Positions 45,403 to 54,388 of a DNA stretch of 64,000 bases are shown here, piece by piece. The notes beneath the pieces were generated by a model. It worked only from the letters and a program-made list of their open reading frames with translations. It searched no databases and was not told the origin of the DNA. The stretch's first letter is position 1. Each line of letters starts with the position of its first letter. The position numbers and the translations under genes were made by a program. Source of the DNA: Pseudomonadota bacterium (lineage in GTDB: Bacteria > Pseudomonadota > Gammaproteobacteria > Steroidobacterales > Steroidobacteraceae); NCBI GenBank assembly GCA_021843755.1, contig JAKBWB010000038.1:39420-103419 (forward strand), given 5' to 3'.

Positions 45403-46084
45403 GCACCCGGCCGCGGGAACGGGGATTGCGGCCGGTGAGCTGACCCTCGCGCGGATCGAGGCACGGCTTGCCGGCAGCCGGCCGCGGCACGCCCGCGAGC
45501 AATGGTGGGTTCCAGGCCAGACGTTCGAGCGTAGCCGTGAGCTTTGCTCATACTTTCCGGCCGACCCGACGCCGGCGGCCGTGTTGGTGCCCCTGGTGGA
45601 TCATCCAGGCGCGCCGACCGTGCTGCTGACCGTGCGTGGGCAGGATCTGCGCCATCACGCCGGCCAGGTCAGCTTTCCGGGCGGATCGATCGAGCCCGGG
45701 GATTCCGATCCGGCGGCCGCGGCGCTGCGCGAGGCACGCGAGGAGATCGGGCTCGATCCGGCCTTCGTGACCGTCATCGGCTACTTGCCCGATCATATCG
45801 TTATCAGCGGCTTTCGCGTCACACCGGTGGTGGCACGGGTCCGTCCCGGTTTCACGCTCGAGATGGATCGACAGGAGGTACAGGTCGCGTTCGAGGTACC
45901 GCTCTCCCATGTCTTCGATGTGCGCCATCACCGGCCTCGTCGTCACCGGTTTCGCGGCACTGGTGTGGAAGTCGAGCTCGTGGACATCCCGTACGGGGAG
46001 CACAATATCTGGGGCGCCACCGCAGGGATGCTGCTGACCTTGGAGCGAATTTGCCGCGGCGAGGGCGGGCATGCGCACGGCTGA
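45380..46084 (+). CDS. NUDIX CoA pyrophosphatase (NudL-like)
   Basis: A protein of about 234 residues with the CoA-pyrophosphatase signature [13 protein letters not shown] directly before a NUDIX box ([20 protein letters not shown], then EEIGL). Such enzymes cleave CoA and acyl-CoA to phosphopantetheine and 3',5'-ADP. The start is uncertain: GTGs at 45380, 45389 and 45395 are all in frame and none has a clear ribosome binding site. It overlaps fumC by 23 bases at most and mazG by 14 bases, so the three genes are probably one transcript. Confidence 0.87.
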   Translation: MASVAVAEHPAAGTGIAAGELTLARIEARLAGSRPRHAREQWWVPGQTFERSRELCSYFPADPTPAAVLVPLVDHPGAPTVLLTVRGQDLRHHAGQVSFPGGSIEPGDSDPAAAALREAREEIGLDPAFVTVIGYLPDHIVISGFRVTPVVARVRPGFTLEMDRQEVQVAFEVPLSHVFDVRHHRPRRHRFRGTGVEVELVDIPYGEHNIWGATAGMLLTLERICRGEGGHAHG

Positions 46085-46880
46085 TCCGGCCGAGGCGCTC
46101 ACGGCGCTGCTGGAGTTGATGGTGCGGCTGCGCGACCCCGAGCATGGCTGTCCCTGGGATCGTGCGCAGGATTTCCACACCATCGCCTCCTACACGATCG
46201 AAGAGGCGTACGAGGTGCGCGATGCGATCGAGCGGATGGACGCCGGCCAGCTGCGCGAGGAGCTTGGGGATCTGCTGTTCCAGGTGGTCTTCCATGCGCG
46301 CCTGGCCGAGGAGCGCGGCTGGTTCGACTTCGCCGCCGTCGCCCGGAGCATCCACGCGAAGCTCGTGCGGCGCCATCCACACGTCTTCGGCGGTGCCCCC
46401 CTGCCCGGGGGCGCGTTGGAGCGGTCCCGGCAGTGGGAGGAGCACAAGGCGCGCGAGCGTGCGGAATCGGCGCGAGGCACGGGTGCGCTGGCGGATGTGC
46501 CGCAGAGCCTGCCGGCGCTGATGCGTGCGGCCAAGCTCGGCCGGCGGGCCGCGCGCGTGGGATTCGATTGGGAGCGGGCGGATCAGGTGCGCGAGAAGGT
46601 GCACGAGGAGCTGCAGGAACTCGACGAGGCGATCCAGGCAGCGCGCGCCGCACCCGACGCGCACATCGCCGAGGAACTCGGGGATGTGCTGTTCGCGCTG
46701 GCCAACTGGAGCGTGCACCTGGCGATCGATCCGGAGGAGGCGCTGCGCGCGGCGAATGCGAAGTTCGAGCGGCGCTTCTGCTGCATGGAGCGCCTGGCGA
46801 GCGAGCGCGGCGCATCACTCGTGATGCTCACGGCCGCTGAATGGGATACGTTGTGGCGCGAGGCGAAACGGCGCGTGTGA
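46071..46880 (+). CDS. mazG: Nucleoside triphosphate pyrophosphohydrolase MazG
   Basis: A 269-residue protein with two MazG domains. The N-terminal one has CPWDRAQDFHTIASYTIEEA and REELGDLLFQVVFHARLAEE; the C-terminal one has EELQELDEAIQAAR and EELGDVLFALANWSVHL. The E-E-x-x-E and E-x-x-D metal sites are visible in both. It removes noncanonical NTPs and, in E. coli, limits ppGpp. It overlaps the NUDIX gene by 14 bases, pairing two house-cleaning pyrophosphatases. Confidence 0.94.
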   Translation: MRTADPAEALTALLELMVRLRDPEHGCPWDRAQDFHTIASYTIEEAYEVRDAIERMDAGQLREELGDLLFQVVFHARLAEERGWFDFAAVARSIHAKLVRRHPHVFGGAPLPGGALERSRQWEEHKARERAESARGTGALADVPQSLPALMRAAKLGRRAARVGFDWERADQVREKVHEELQELDEAIQAARAAPDAHIAEELGDVLFALANWSVHLAIDPEEALRAANAKFERRFCCMERLASERGASLVMLTAAEWDTLWREAKRRV

Positions 46881-46998
46881 GCGCCGCGCTCGCAGGCCGA
46901 GCGGGTATTCAGCAACGATTCACGGATGATAGGCTACGGTGACGCGCCTTGTGGTGGGCGTCTGGGCGGCCGGATCGGCCGATCGGTAGACCTTCGAA

Positions 46999-47307
46999 GT
47001 GCGAATACGATTGAAATGGGCGGGCGCCGGGGCTGCGGCCACGGTGGTGATGATCGGCGCGGCCGTGTGGGCGGCCTCGCCGTCCGCATCGCCCCCGCGC
47101 ACGGTTGCCACGAGTCCGAGGGTTGCGCCGCGCCACCTGACGATGGATCAGGCCGTGCGCATGGCCGAGCGGCGCTACAAAGCCCGCGTGGTTCGTGTCG
47201 AATCAATCAAGCGAGGCGGACGGACCGTGTACGTTCTGAGGCTTCTCGATCAGCGCGGACGGGTGTTCACGGTGCGGATTGATGCCTCGAGCGGGCGGAT
47301 CCCCTGA
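46999..47307 (+). CDS. Small secreted PepSY-domain protein
   Basis: A 102-residue protein with a signal peptide (RLKWAGAGAAATVVMIGAAV, likely cleaved after about residue 26) and one PepSY domain (about 47-100; LTMDQAVRMAERRYKARVVR, VYVLRLLDQRGRVFTVRIDA). It should be periplasmic. The GTG at 46999 is preceded by TAGACC six bases upstream and no ribosome binding site. It lies 17 bases before a response regulator gene, an arrangement common for PhoPQ-like systems where the PepSY protein may affect sensing. Confidence 0.82.
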   Translation: MRIRLKWAGAGAAATVVMIGAAVWAASPSASPPRTVATSPRVAPRHLTMDQAVRMAERRYKARVVRVESIKRGGRTVYVLRLLDQRGRVFTVRIDASSGRIP

Positions 47308-47324
47308 GCGCCGGAGCGGGAGCC

Positions 47325-48008
47325 ATGCGGGTACTTGTAGTGGAGGACGAGGTCTCGCTGCGCGAGAGCCTCAAGACGCAGCTCACCGAGGCCGGCTTCA
47401 CCGTCGACGTGGCTAAGGACGGCGCCGAGGGCCTGTTCGCGGGGCTCGAATACCCGCTCGATGTGGCGGTGATCGATCTGGGGCTGCCGCAACTGTCGGG
47501 ATTGGAGGTGATCCGCAAGGCTCGCGCGGCGCGCAAAACCTATCCGATCCTGATTCTCACCGCGCGCGACAACTGGCAGGACAAGGTGGAGGGACTGCAG
47601 GCCGGGGCGGATGACTACCTCGCCAAGCCGTTTCATTTCGAGGAGTTGCTTGCACGGTTGCAGGCGCTGCTGCGGCGCGCTGGCGGGTGGGCGAGTGCGG
47701 AGCTGAAATGTGGCCCCGTCACACTCGACACGCGCGCCCAGACGGTCAGTGTGGAGAGCGCCGCGGTGGAGCTCACCACTTTCGAGTACCGCATCCTCGA
47801 ACATCTGATGCTGCGCGCCGGGGAGGTGATCTCCAAGGCCGAGCTGACCGAGCGGCTCTATGATCAGGACTTCGAGCGCGACAGCAACGTGATCGAGGTG
47901 CTGGTCGGCCGCCTGCGCCGCAAGCTCGATCCGCACGATCGGCTCAAGCCGATCGAGACATTGCGGGGCCGTGGCTACCGATTCTCGCTCGCGCGCGAGT
48001 CCAGTTAG
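47325..48008 (+). CDS. phoP: OmpR/PhoP-family response regulator
   Basis: A 227-residue two-component regulator. The receiver domain (1-115) has the acidic pocket E7/D8, phosphoacceptor D51 (VIDLGLPQLSG), T-loop LILTAR and K in YLAKPFHFEELLARL. The C-terminal winged-helix domain (about 125-222) shows TTFEYRILEHLMLRAGEVIS and LRRKLDPHDRLKPIETLRGR. It resembles PhoP closely; the PhoQ-like kinase follows after 20 bases and purB lies nearby, as in E. coli. The name is likely but rests on resemblance and synteny. Confidence 0.85.
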   Translation: MRVLVVEDEVSLRESLKTQLTEAGFTVDVAKDGAEGLFAGLEYPLDVAVIDLGLPQLSGLEVIRKARAARKTYPILILTARDNWQDKVEGLQAGADDYLAKPFHFEELLARLQALLRRAGGWASAELKCGPVTLDTRAQTVSVESAAVELTTFEYRILEHLMLRAGEVISKAELTERLYDQDFERDSNVIEVLVGRLRRKLDPHDRLKPIETLRGRGYRFSLARESS

Positions 48009-48028
48009 GCGGCGCGCGGAACGCGAGC

Positions 48029-49384
48029 GTGCATTCCCTCAGCCAGCGGCTGCTGTTGTCGGTGGCGGTGCCGCTGGTACTGTTCTTCGGCTTCATGACC
48101 CTGGTGCTCGACAGTGGGTTTCGTACGCTCTCGAGCGGCCGGCTGCATGAGTTGCTCGATTCGCAGATCATCGCGCTCATCGCCGCCGCCGAGCCCGAGC
48201 CCGGTGGGGGATACGGTGCGCCGATCAAGGTGCTCGATTCGCGTTTCGGCACGCCCGGTTCCGGGTGGTATGCGGCGATCCGCTCGGCGCACCACGATTG
48301 GCGCTCGCCGTCCACGGCGGGGGTGATCGTCCATTTCGGACCGCTGCTTGCCCAGGGGCAGCGCAAGTTCCTTTATACCGTCGCCGGGCACAAGCGGCTG
48401 GCCATCGAGAGCCGCGGCGTGACATTCACGGACAACCCGCACAACGTCCGGCCGGTCACCTTCAGCGTCGCAATCAGTCTGACGCCGTACGAAGAGCAGT
48501 TGTGGCAATTCCGCCGCCGCATGGTGTTTTGGTTCAGCATCCTGATGTTCCTGCTGCTGGCGACCCTGGCGGTGCTGTTGCGGGCGGTGCTCGCTCCGGT
48601 GCGCCGGCTCGAGCGGGAGATCCACGAAGTCGAGGCGGGGCGCAGCGAAGTGCTCGGCGATGGATATCCGCGCGAACTCAGCGGCGTGGCGCGCCAACTC
48701 AATGCGCTGCTGATCGGGCAGCGCAAGCGCCTGGCGCGCTACAGAGATACTCTCGGCAATCTCGCGCACAGTCTGAAGACCCCGCTGGCGGTGATGCGTT
48801 CGGCGATCTCGGGCGCCGGTGAGCTCGCCCAATCCGCCGAGGCGATCGGTGCGGAGATCGACCGTATGAGCGGCATCATCGAGCATCAACTGAAGCGTGC
48901 CGCCGCCTCCGGCGGCGCGCTGCTCGGGCAGGCGCCGGTGCCGGTGGCGCCCGTTGCCGCCGATCTGCGCGCGGCGCTGCTGAAGGTTTATGGCCGCAAG
49001 GATCTGTCGCTCGAGCTGGCGATCCAACCGGACAGTCAGTTCATCGGAGATCGGGCTGATCTGATGGAGTTGCTCGGCAACCTGCTCGAGAACGCTTGCA
49101 AGTGGTGTCACGCACGTGTGCGGCTCGCGGTGGCGGTCGAGCCTGCCGCGGCGGCACAGGAAAATCTGACGCTGACGGTGGAGGATGACGGCCCGGGCAT
49201 ATCGGCGGAGGATCGCGCCCGGGTCCTCGAGCGCGGCGTGCGTGCCGATGAGACCGTGCCGGGCCACGGATTGGGGCTCGCGATGGTGCGCGAAACCATC
49301 GATCTGTACGGCGGATCCATTGCCGTGGAGACCTCGCCGCTCGGTGGTGCGCGCTTCATCGTGCGGCTGCCCGGGCGGATCTGA
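48029..49384 (+). CDS. phoQ: PhoQ-like sensor histidine kinase
   Basis: A 451-residue inner-membrane kinase. Membrane spans lie at about 5-28 (LLLSVAVPLVLFFGFMTLVL) and 166-190 (VFWFSILMFLLLATLAVLLRAVL), with a periplasmic sensor between. HAMP follows, then the phosphoacceptor H247 (LAHSLKTPLAVMRSA), and an ATPase domain with N-box LLGNLLENACKW, G1 DDGPGIS and G2 GHGLGLAMV. The sensor domain is not rich in acidic residues like E. coli PhoQ, so Mg sensing should not be assumed. The start is a GTG. It forms a pair with the upstream regulator. Confidence 0.82.
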   Translation: MHSLSQRLLLSVAVPLVLFFGFMTLVLDSGFRTLSSGRLHELLDSQIIALIAAAEPEPGGGYGAPIKVLDSRFGTPGSGWYAAIRSAHHDWRSPSTAGVIVHFGPLLAQGQRKFLYTVAGHKRLAIESRGVTFTDNPHNVRPVTFSVAISLTPYEEQLWQFRRRMVFWFSILMFLLLATLAVLLRAVLAPVRRLEREIHEVEAGRSEVLGDGYPRELSGVARQLNALLIGQRKRLARYRDTLGNLAHSLKTPLAVMRSAISGAGELAQSAEAIGAEIDRMSGIIEHQLKRAAASGGALLGQAPVPVAPVAADLRAALLKVYGRKDLSLELAIQPDSQFIGDRADLMELLGNLLENACKWCHARVRLAVAVEPAAAAQENLTLTVEDDGPGISAEDRARVLERGVRADETVPGHGLGLAMVRETIDLYGGSIAVETSPLGGARFIVRLPGRI

Positions 49385-49567
49385 TCGGCGTTGCCGGCGC
49401 GAGTTGCCTCGCGAATGCCGTCAAGGTCGTGACCCACGGACTGCTCGAGCACCGCATGGGGCCGCAGCAGCGCCATTTTCGCCGTATTGAAACGCGGCTC
49501 AATGCCGAGCCCTGCACTTCACCGCGCCGCTGCGCGACGCAGCGGACAGCGGTCGCGCCGGGTGCGC

Positions 49568-50362
49568 TCAGCGCTGCGGGTCGGCGTGGCCGCGAATGCG
49601 CGAGTGCGCGAAGCCGGGGAGCTCGCGCGGCTCGGGCACGAGGCGCCGTTGCACGATCTCGAGCGCATCCTCGGGGTGATCGGCGAATTCGAACAGGCTC
49701 AGATCCTCCGGATCGATCACTCCATGACGGCTGAGGGCGGCGAAGTTGATGATCTCGTTCCAGTACTCGCGGCCATAGAGGATCACGGGGATGTCGCGCG
49801 CGAGCTTGCGGGTTTGCGCCAGAGTGAGGATTTCCGTCAGCTCGTCGAGGGTGCCGAAGCCGCCGGGAAAGGCGATCAGCGCACGCGCCAGATGCGCGAA
49901 CCACAGCTTGCGCATGAAGAAATAATGGAACTCGAAGGTCAGCTCGCCGGAAAGATACGCATTGGGATGCTGCTCACGCGGCAGGCTGATGTTCAGTCCC
50001 ACCGTCTTGCCGCCGGCGTCTGCCGCTCCGCGGTTGGCCGCCTCCATGATTCCGCCGCCGCCGCCTGAGCACACGACGTAATGGTGGGTGTGCGGCGGCA
50101 GTGAGGCGGACCAGCGTGTGAGACGGGCGGCAAGCTCGCGCGCATCCGCGTAATAACGTCCGAGCGGACCGTCGGGACGCAGGCGCGCCGAACCGAAGAA
50201 GACGATGGTTGCGTGCACGCCGGCGGACTTGAACCGTTCGAGCGGCTCGAGGTATTCCGCCAGGATGCGCAGCGGCCGTGCCGCGTCGCTCTCGAGGAAA
50301 CTCTCCTCCTCGTACGCGAGTTGCGGATGATTCGTCGTGCCGGTCGCAGCGTTCTTGTCCAT
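49568..50362 (-). CDS. LOG/TIGR00730-family protein (lysine-decarboxylase-like fold)
   Basis: A 264-residue Rossmann-fold protein of the LOG family, whose members hydrolyse nucleoside 5'-monophosphates. The motifs VCSGGGGGIMEAANRGA and PGGFGTLDELTEILTL are the family phosphate-binding and catalytic sites. IVFFGSARLRPDGPL marks the N-terminus of the longer bacterial group. The ATG at 50362 shares one base with the stop of the RNB gene (TGATG), so the two are translationally coupled. Despite old annotations it is not a lysine decarboxylase. The substrate is uncertain. Confidence 0.85.
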   Translation of the reverse strand: MDKNAATGTTNHPQLAYEEESFLESDAARPLRILAEYLEPLERFKSAGVHATIVFFGSARLRPDGPLGRYYADARELAARLTRWSASLPPHTHHYVVCSGGGGGIMEAANRGAADAGGKTVGLNISLPREQHPNAYLSGELTFEFHYFFMRKLWFAHLARALIAFPGGFGTLDELTEILTLAQTRKLARDIPVILYGREYWNEIINFAALSRHGVIDPEDLSLFEFADHPEDALEIVQRRLVPEPRELPGFAHSRIRGHADPQR

Positions 50363-51825
50363 CAGTGCACTCGCTCGAAGTCGATGAAACCGCATTCCAC
50401 ATCCACACGCACCAGGCGCACGCGCATCCGATAGCCGATGTCCGCGCCCTCGAAGCCGCGCAGCAGCCTACCTTCCGCGGCCGGGCGCAGGATGCGCACC
50501 CAGGTACCCTTGGGCGCCGCTCCGGTGACCAGCGCATCGAACACCTCGCCGATGCGCCCGGCGAGCAGCAGCGCGGCGGCAGATTTCGCCAAGCGGCGCT
50601 CAATCTTGGCGGCGTTGTCCTCCTGCTGCGTGCAGTGCTCGGCGAGCTGCTCGAGCAGCCCGAAGGGATAGGGCGAGGGCTTGCCGGCCAATACCGCTTT
50701 GACGAGCCGCTGGCTGATCAGATCCGGGAAGCGCCGGTTCGGCGCGCTGGAATGGGTGTAGTTGCTCACCGCGAGGCCAAAGTGTCCGGTGGCGCTCCTG
50801 CCGGGCTGCTGTGCCAGGTATTCGCCCGAGCCCAGTGATTTGATCACCGCGAGCGACAGATCGGCGAAGCGCTCCGGGTCCACCTGGCGGCGCCGGGATA
50901 GAAATTGATTGAGCGCGAGCGCATCGGGCGCCGCGGGCAGATGCTCGCCGACGTCCGCGGCGAGCGCGACGATGCGCTCCCAGCGGCGCGGGGTGCGCAG
51001 CACCCGGCGCAGTGACGGCACGCCGTGCTGATCGAGAAAGCGCGCCACGGCGCCGTTGGCGGCGATCATCAGGTCCTCGATCAGTTCCTGGCCGCGGTTC
51101 TTGTGCTCCCGTTCCAGGTCGCGCAGCGCATCCCCGTCGAACACCGCATGGGTCTTGAGCGTCTCGAGCGTCAACGCGCCGTGGACATGGCGCTGGGCGC
51201 GCAATCTGTGCGCAGCCGCATCCTGCAGCCGCAGTGGGGTCTGCAGCCGCGGGGCGGCGAGTCCCTCAGGCGGCGGTGCGCGGCCTTCGAGCCACTCGGA
51301 TATCGACGGATAGGCGAGCTTCGCCTGGTTGCGCACCTGCGCACGATAGAGATTCGAGGCAATGACCTCCCCGTCGCTCGAGATGTCCATCTCGATCACC
51401 AGCGCGAGGCGTTCCTGTTGATCGTTGAGCGATGTCAGGTCGGTCGAGAGCCGCTCCGGCAGCATCGGAAAAATCCGCGCCGGCGTGTATACGGAGGTGG
51501 TATTGCGGTGCGCATGTGCGTCGATCGGCGTGCCGGCGCCCACCAATGCATCAACATCGGCGATCGCGACCCAGATGCGGGTGTCGCCCGAGGGCAGCGC
51601 TTCGGCGGTGGAAATCTGGTCCAGATCACGCGAGTCGTCGTTGTCGATCGACACCCAGGGCAGGTCGCGCAGGTCGCGCACGTGCTCGGCGTGCGCCGGG
51701 CCGGCGAATGCCGCGCTCTGGCGCATCGCAGCCGGCGGGAACTCAGGCTGCAGTCCCCGCTCGATCATCGCGATGCGCGCGATATGCCGCAGGATCTGCC
51801 GTCCCCCGTGGGAAGCCGCATGCAT
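50362..51825 (-). CDS. RNB-domain exoribonuclease (RNase II family)
   Basis: A 487-residue exoribonuclease. The RNB catalytic domain (about 50-340) begins WVSIDNDDSRDLDQIS, whose aspartates bind Mg, and includes YTPARIFPMLPERLSTDLTS and ATGHFGLAVSNYTHSSAPNRRFPDL. A C-terminal OB/S1-like region (about 395-485) follows. The N-terminal cold-shock domains of RNase II and RNase R are absent; only about 45 residues precede the RNB domain. It is therefore a short RNB enzyme, likely handling RNA ends with different substrate selection. It is divergent from xfp and coupled to the LOG gene. Confidence 0.9.
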   Translation of the reverse strand: MHAASHGGRQILRHIARIAMIERGLQPEFPPAAMRQSAAFAGPAHAEHVRDLRDLPWVSIDNDDSRDLDQISTAEALPSGDTRIWVAIADVDALVGAGTPIDAHAHRNTTSVYTPARIFPMLPERLSTDLTSLNDQQERLALVIEMDISSDGEVIASNLYRAQVRNQAKLAYPSISEWLEGRAPPPEGLAAPRLQTPLRLQDAAAHRLRAQRHVHGALTLETLKTHAVFDGDALRDLEREHKNRGQELIEDLMIAANGAVARFLDQHGVPSLRRVLRTPRRWERIVALAADVGEHLPAAPDALALNQFLSRRRQVDPERFADLSLAVIKSLGSGEYLAQQPGRSATGHFGLAVSNYTHSSAPNRRFPDLISQRLVKAVLAGKPSPYPFGLLEQLAEHCTQQEDNAAKIERRLAKSAAALLLAGRIGEVFDALVTGAAPKGTWVRILRPAAEGRLLRGFEGADIGYRMRVRLVRVDVECGFIDFERVH

Positions 51826-51960
51826 TCCCGTTCCCTCGACTGTCGATATGCGGCATCCTAGGAGCCGATTCCGGCACGGTCAATGTGCCCGCCCGCAGCA
51901 CCTCGCGGGGAGTGCGTATGGACAGCATGCCGGCCTTGCGATGCCATGATGAATCAAACG

Positions 51961-51976
51961 GCGGCCGGAGGGCCGC
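51961..51976 (+). promoter_or_regulatory. Stem-loop directly upstream of the xfp ribosome binding site
   Basis: GCGGCC-GGAG-GGCCGC, a perfect 6-bp stem ending three bases before AAGGAG (51980-51985), which is six bases from the xfp ATG. It leaves the ribosome site open and may protect or regulate the 5' end. Confidence 0.4.
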
Positions 51977-51991
51977 GTAAAGGAGTCGGCA

Positions 51992-54388
51992 ATGTCGCAA
52001 CATGGCGGGTCGTCTGGGGCCCAAGCACTGTCCCCCGTGCAGCTGCGGCGTCTCGATGCGTACTGGCGGGCGGCGAACTATCTGTCCGTCGGGCAGATTT
52101 ACCTGCGCGACAATCCGCTGCTGAGCGAGCCGCTGGCGCCCAAGCACATCAAGGCGATGCTGCTCGGGCACTGGGGAACGACACCAGGGCAGAATTTCAT
52201 CTACGCGCACCTGAACCGCGTAATCCGCGAGCGCGATCTGGACATGATTTATATCTCCGGTCCGGGACACGGAGGGCCGGCGCTGGTTGCGAACACCTAC
52301 CTCGAAGGCACCTACAGCGAGCTGTATCCCCAGATCGCGCAGGACGAGGCGGGCCTGAGGCGCCTGTTCACGCAGTTCTCCTTTCCCGGCGGCATCCCGA
52401 GCCACGTCTCCCCGGAGTGTCCCGGCTCGATTCACGAGGGCGGGGAGCTCGGCTACTCGCTGAGCCACGCCTGCGGGGCGGTGCTCGACAATCCCGAACT
52501 CATCGCTGCGTGCGTGGTCGGCGACGGTGAGGCCGAGACCGGGCCGCTCGCCGGCAGCTGGCATCTGAACAAGTTCATCAACCCCGCGCAAGATGGCGCG
52601 GTGCTGCCGATTCTGCATCTGAACGGCTACAAGATTGCCAATCCCACCGTGCTCGCGCGCATCGAGCGCGAGGAACTCGAGCAGCTGCTCAGCGGCTGCG
52701 GCTGGCGGCCGTACTTCGTCAGCGGCGCCGAGCCGTTAAAAATGCACCAACTGATGGCCGCGACGCTCGATACGGTGATCGGGGAGATTCGCGCGATCCA
52801 GCGCGCCGCGCGCACCCCCGGAGCACAGAGCGCGCGGCCGCGCTGGCCGATGATCGTGCTCGACAGTCCCAAGGGTTGGACCGGACCGAAGAGCCTCGAC
52901 GGCAAGGCCATCGAGGGGAGCTTTCGCGCCCACCAGGTGCCGATCACCGACCCGGCGAGCAATCCCGGACACCTCGCGGCGCTCGAGGCGTGGATGCGCA
53001 GCTACCGGCCCGAGGAGCTGTTCGAGCGGGGACGGCTGCGCGCCGAGTTCGCCGAACTCGCCCCGCGTGGGACGCGGCGCATGGGTGCGAACCCGCACGC
53101 CAACGGCGGATTGCTGCTGCGCGGGCTGCAGCTGCCGGAGTTTCGCGACTACGCGCAGCCGGTGAGCGCCCCCGGGGCGCTCGAGGCGTCCGACACGGGC
53201 ACGCTGGGTGTCTTCCTGCGTGATGTGATCCGCCTGAACCCGAGCACCTTCCGCCTGTTTGGGCCGGATGAGACCGTCTCGAACAAGCTGCAGGCGGTGT
53301 TCGAAACTTGCAATCGCCAGTGGGAGGCGCGCACGTTGCCCGCAGATGAGTTCCTCGCCCCGAGCGGTCGGGTGCTCGAGATCCTGAGCGAACATCAATG
53401 CGAGGGCTGGCTCGAGGGCTACCTGCTCACTGGCCGGCACGGCCTGTTCAACTGTTACGAGGCGTTCATCCACATCATCGACTCGATGTTCAACCAGCAC
53501 GCCAAGTGGCTGAAGGTCACCGCCGGCATCCCCTGGCGGCGACCCATTGCCTCGCTCAATTACCTGCTCACCTCGCACGTCTGGCGCCAGGATCACAACG
53601 GTTTCACGCACCAGGACCCGGGCTTCATCGATCACGTGGTCAACAAGAAGGCCGGTATCGTTCGAGTGTACCTGCCGCCCGATGCGAACTGTCTGCTCTC
53701 GGTGATGGACCACTGCCTGCGCAGCCGTCACTACGTCAACGTGGTCATCGCCGGGAAGCATCCGGCGCCGCAGTGGTTGCCCATCGAGGCGGCCGTGGCG
53801 CATTGCACCGCCGGCATCGGCATCTGGGACTGGGCGAGCAACGATGCGGGCGTCGAGCCGGACCTGGTGATGGCCTGCGCCGGGGATGTCCCGACACTCG
53901 AGACGTTGGCGGCCGCGGCCATGCTGCGCGAGGGACTTCCGGAGCTGAAGATTCGCGTCGTCAACGTCGTCGATCTGATGCGGCTGCAGCCAAGCAGCGA
54001 GCATCCGCACGGACTGAGCGATGCGGACTTCGATTCGCTCTTCACGCGGGACAAACCGGTGATCTTCGCGTTCCACGGCTATCCTTGGCTGATCCACCGC
54101 CTGACCTACAGGCGGCACAACAACGCCGGTCTGCACGTGCGCGGCTACAAGGAGGAGGGCACCATCACCACGCCGTTCGACATGACCGTACTCAACGATA
54201 TGGACCGCTTCCACCTCGTTCAGGATGCGATCGACCGGCTGCCGCAGCTTGGGGATCGCGGCGCCTACTTGAAGGAGCGCTGCCGCCGTCTGCTGATTGA
54301 GCATGCGACCTACATCCGCCGCCACGGCACAGACATGCCGCTCGTGGCCGACTGGAAGTGGCCTGACGGCGCGGCGGCGCGCACCTGA
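51992..54388 (+). CDS. xfp: Xylulose-5-phosphate/fructose-6-phosphate phosphoketolase
   Basis: A 798-residue thiamine diphosphate enzyme that uses phosphate to split xylulose-5-P or fructose-6-P into acetyl-P and a shorter sugar phosphate. The TPP-binding motif is G177-D-G-E-A-E-T183 with [15 protein letters not shown] following; [33 protein letters not shown] and [18 protein letters not shown] are phosphoketolase-specific. The length is standard. AAGGAG lies six bases before the ATG. ackA begins directly after the stop, so acetyl-P can be converted to acetate and ATP by the product of the same operon. Confidence 0.96.
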   Translation: MSQHGGSSGAQALSPVQLRRLDAYWRAANYLSVGQIYLRDNPLLSEPLAPKHIKAMLLGHWGTTPGQNFIYAHLNRVIRERDLDMIYISGPGHGGPALVANTYLEGTYSELYPQIAQDEAGLRRLFTQFSFPGGIPSHVSPECPGSIHEGGELGYSLSHACGAVLDNPELIAACVVGDGEAETGPLAGSWHLNKFINPAQDGAVLPILHLNGYKIANPTVLARIEREELEQLLSGCGWRPYFVSGAEPLKMHQLMAATLDTVIGEIRAIQRAARTPGAQSARPRWPMIVLDSPKGWTGPKSLDGKAIEGSFRAHQVPITDPASNPGHLAALEAWMRSYRPEELFERGRLRAEFAELAPRGTRRMGANPHANGGLLLRGLQLPEFRDYAQPVSAPGALEASDTGTLGVFLRDVIRLNPSTFRLFGPDETVSNKLQAVFETCNRQWEARTLPADEFLAPSGRVLEILSEHQCEGWLEGYLLTGRHGLFNCYEAFIHIIDSMFNQHAKWLKVTAGIPWRRPIASLNYLLTSHVWRQDHNGFTHQDPGFIDHVVNKKAGIVRVYLPPDANCLLSVMDHCLRSRHYVNVVIAGKHPAPQWLPIEAAVAHCTAGIGIWDWASNDAGVEPDLVMACAGDVPTLETLAAAAMLREGLPELKIRVVNVVDLMRLQPSSEHPHGLSDADFDSLFTRDKPVIFAFHGYPWLIHRLTYRRHNNAGLHVRGYKEEGTITTPFDMTVLNDMDRFHLVQDAIDRLPQLGDRGAYLKERCRRLLIEHATYIRRHGTDMPLVADWKWPDGAAART

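Noticed and set aside
49385..49567. Small gene between the sensor kinase and the LOG gene
   Set aside because: Frames on both strands lack a ribosome site and continue as antisense of neighbours; I see nothing supportable in these 183 bases.
49568..50362. Lysine decarboxylase
   Set aside because: The PGGxGTxxE motif marks the LOG family; the protein has no PLP site, and the decarboxylase label is an old misannotation of this family.
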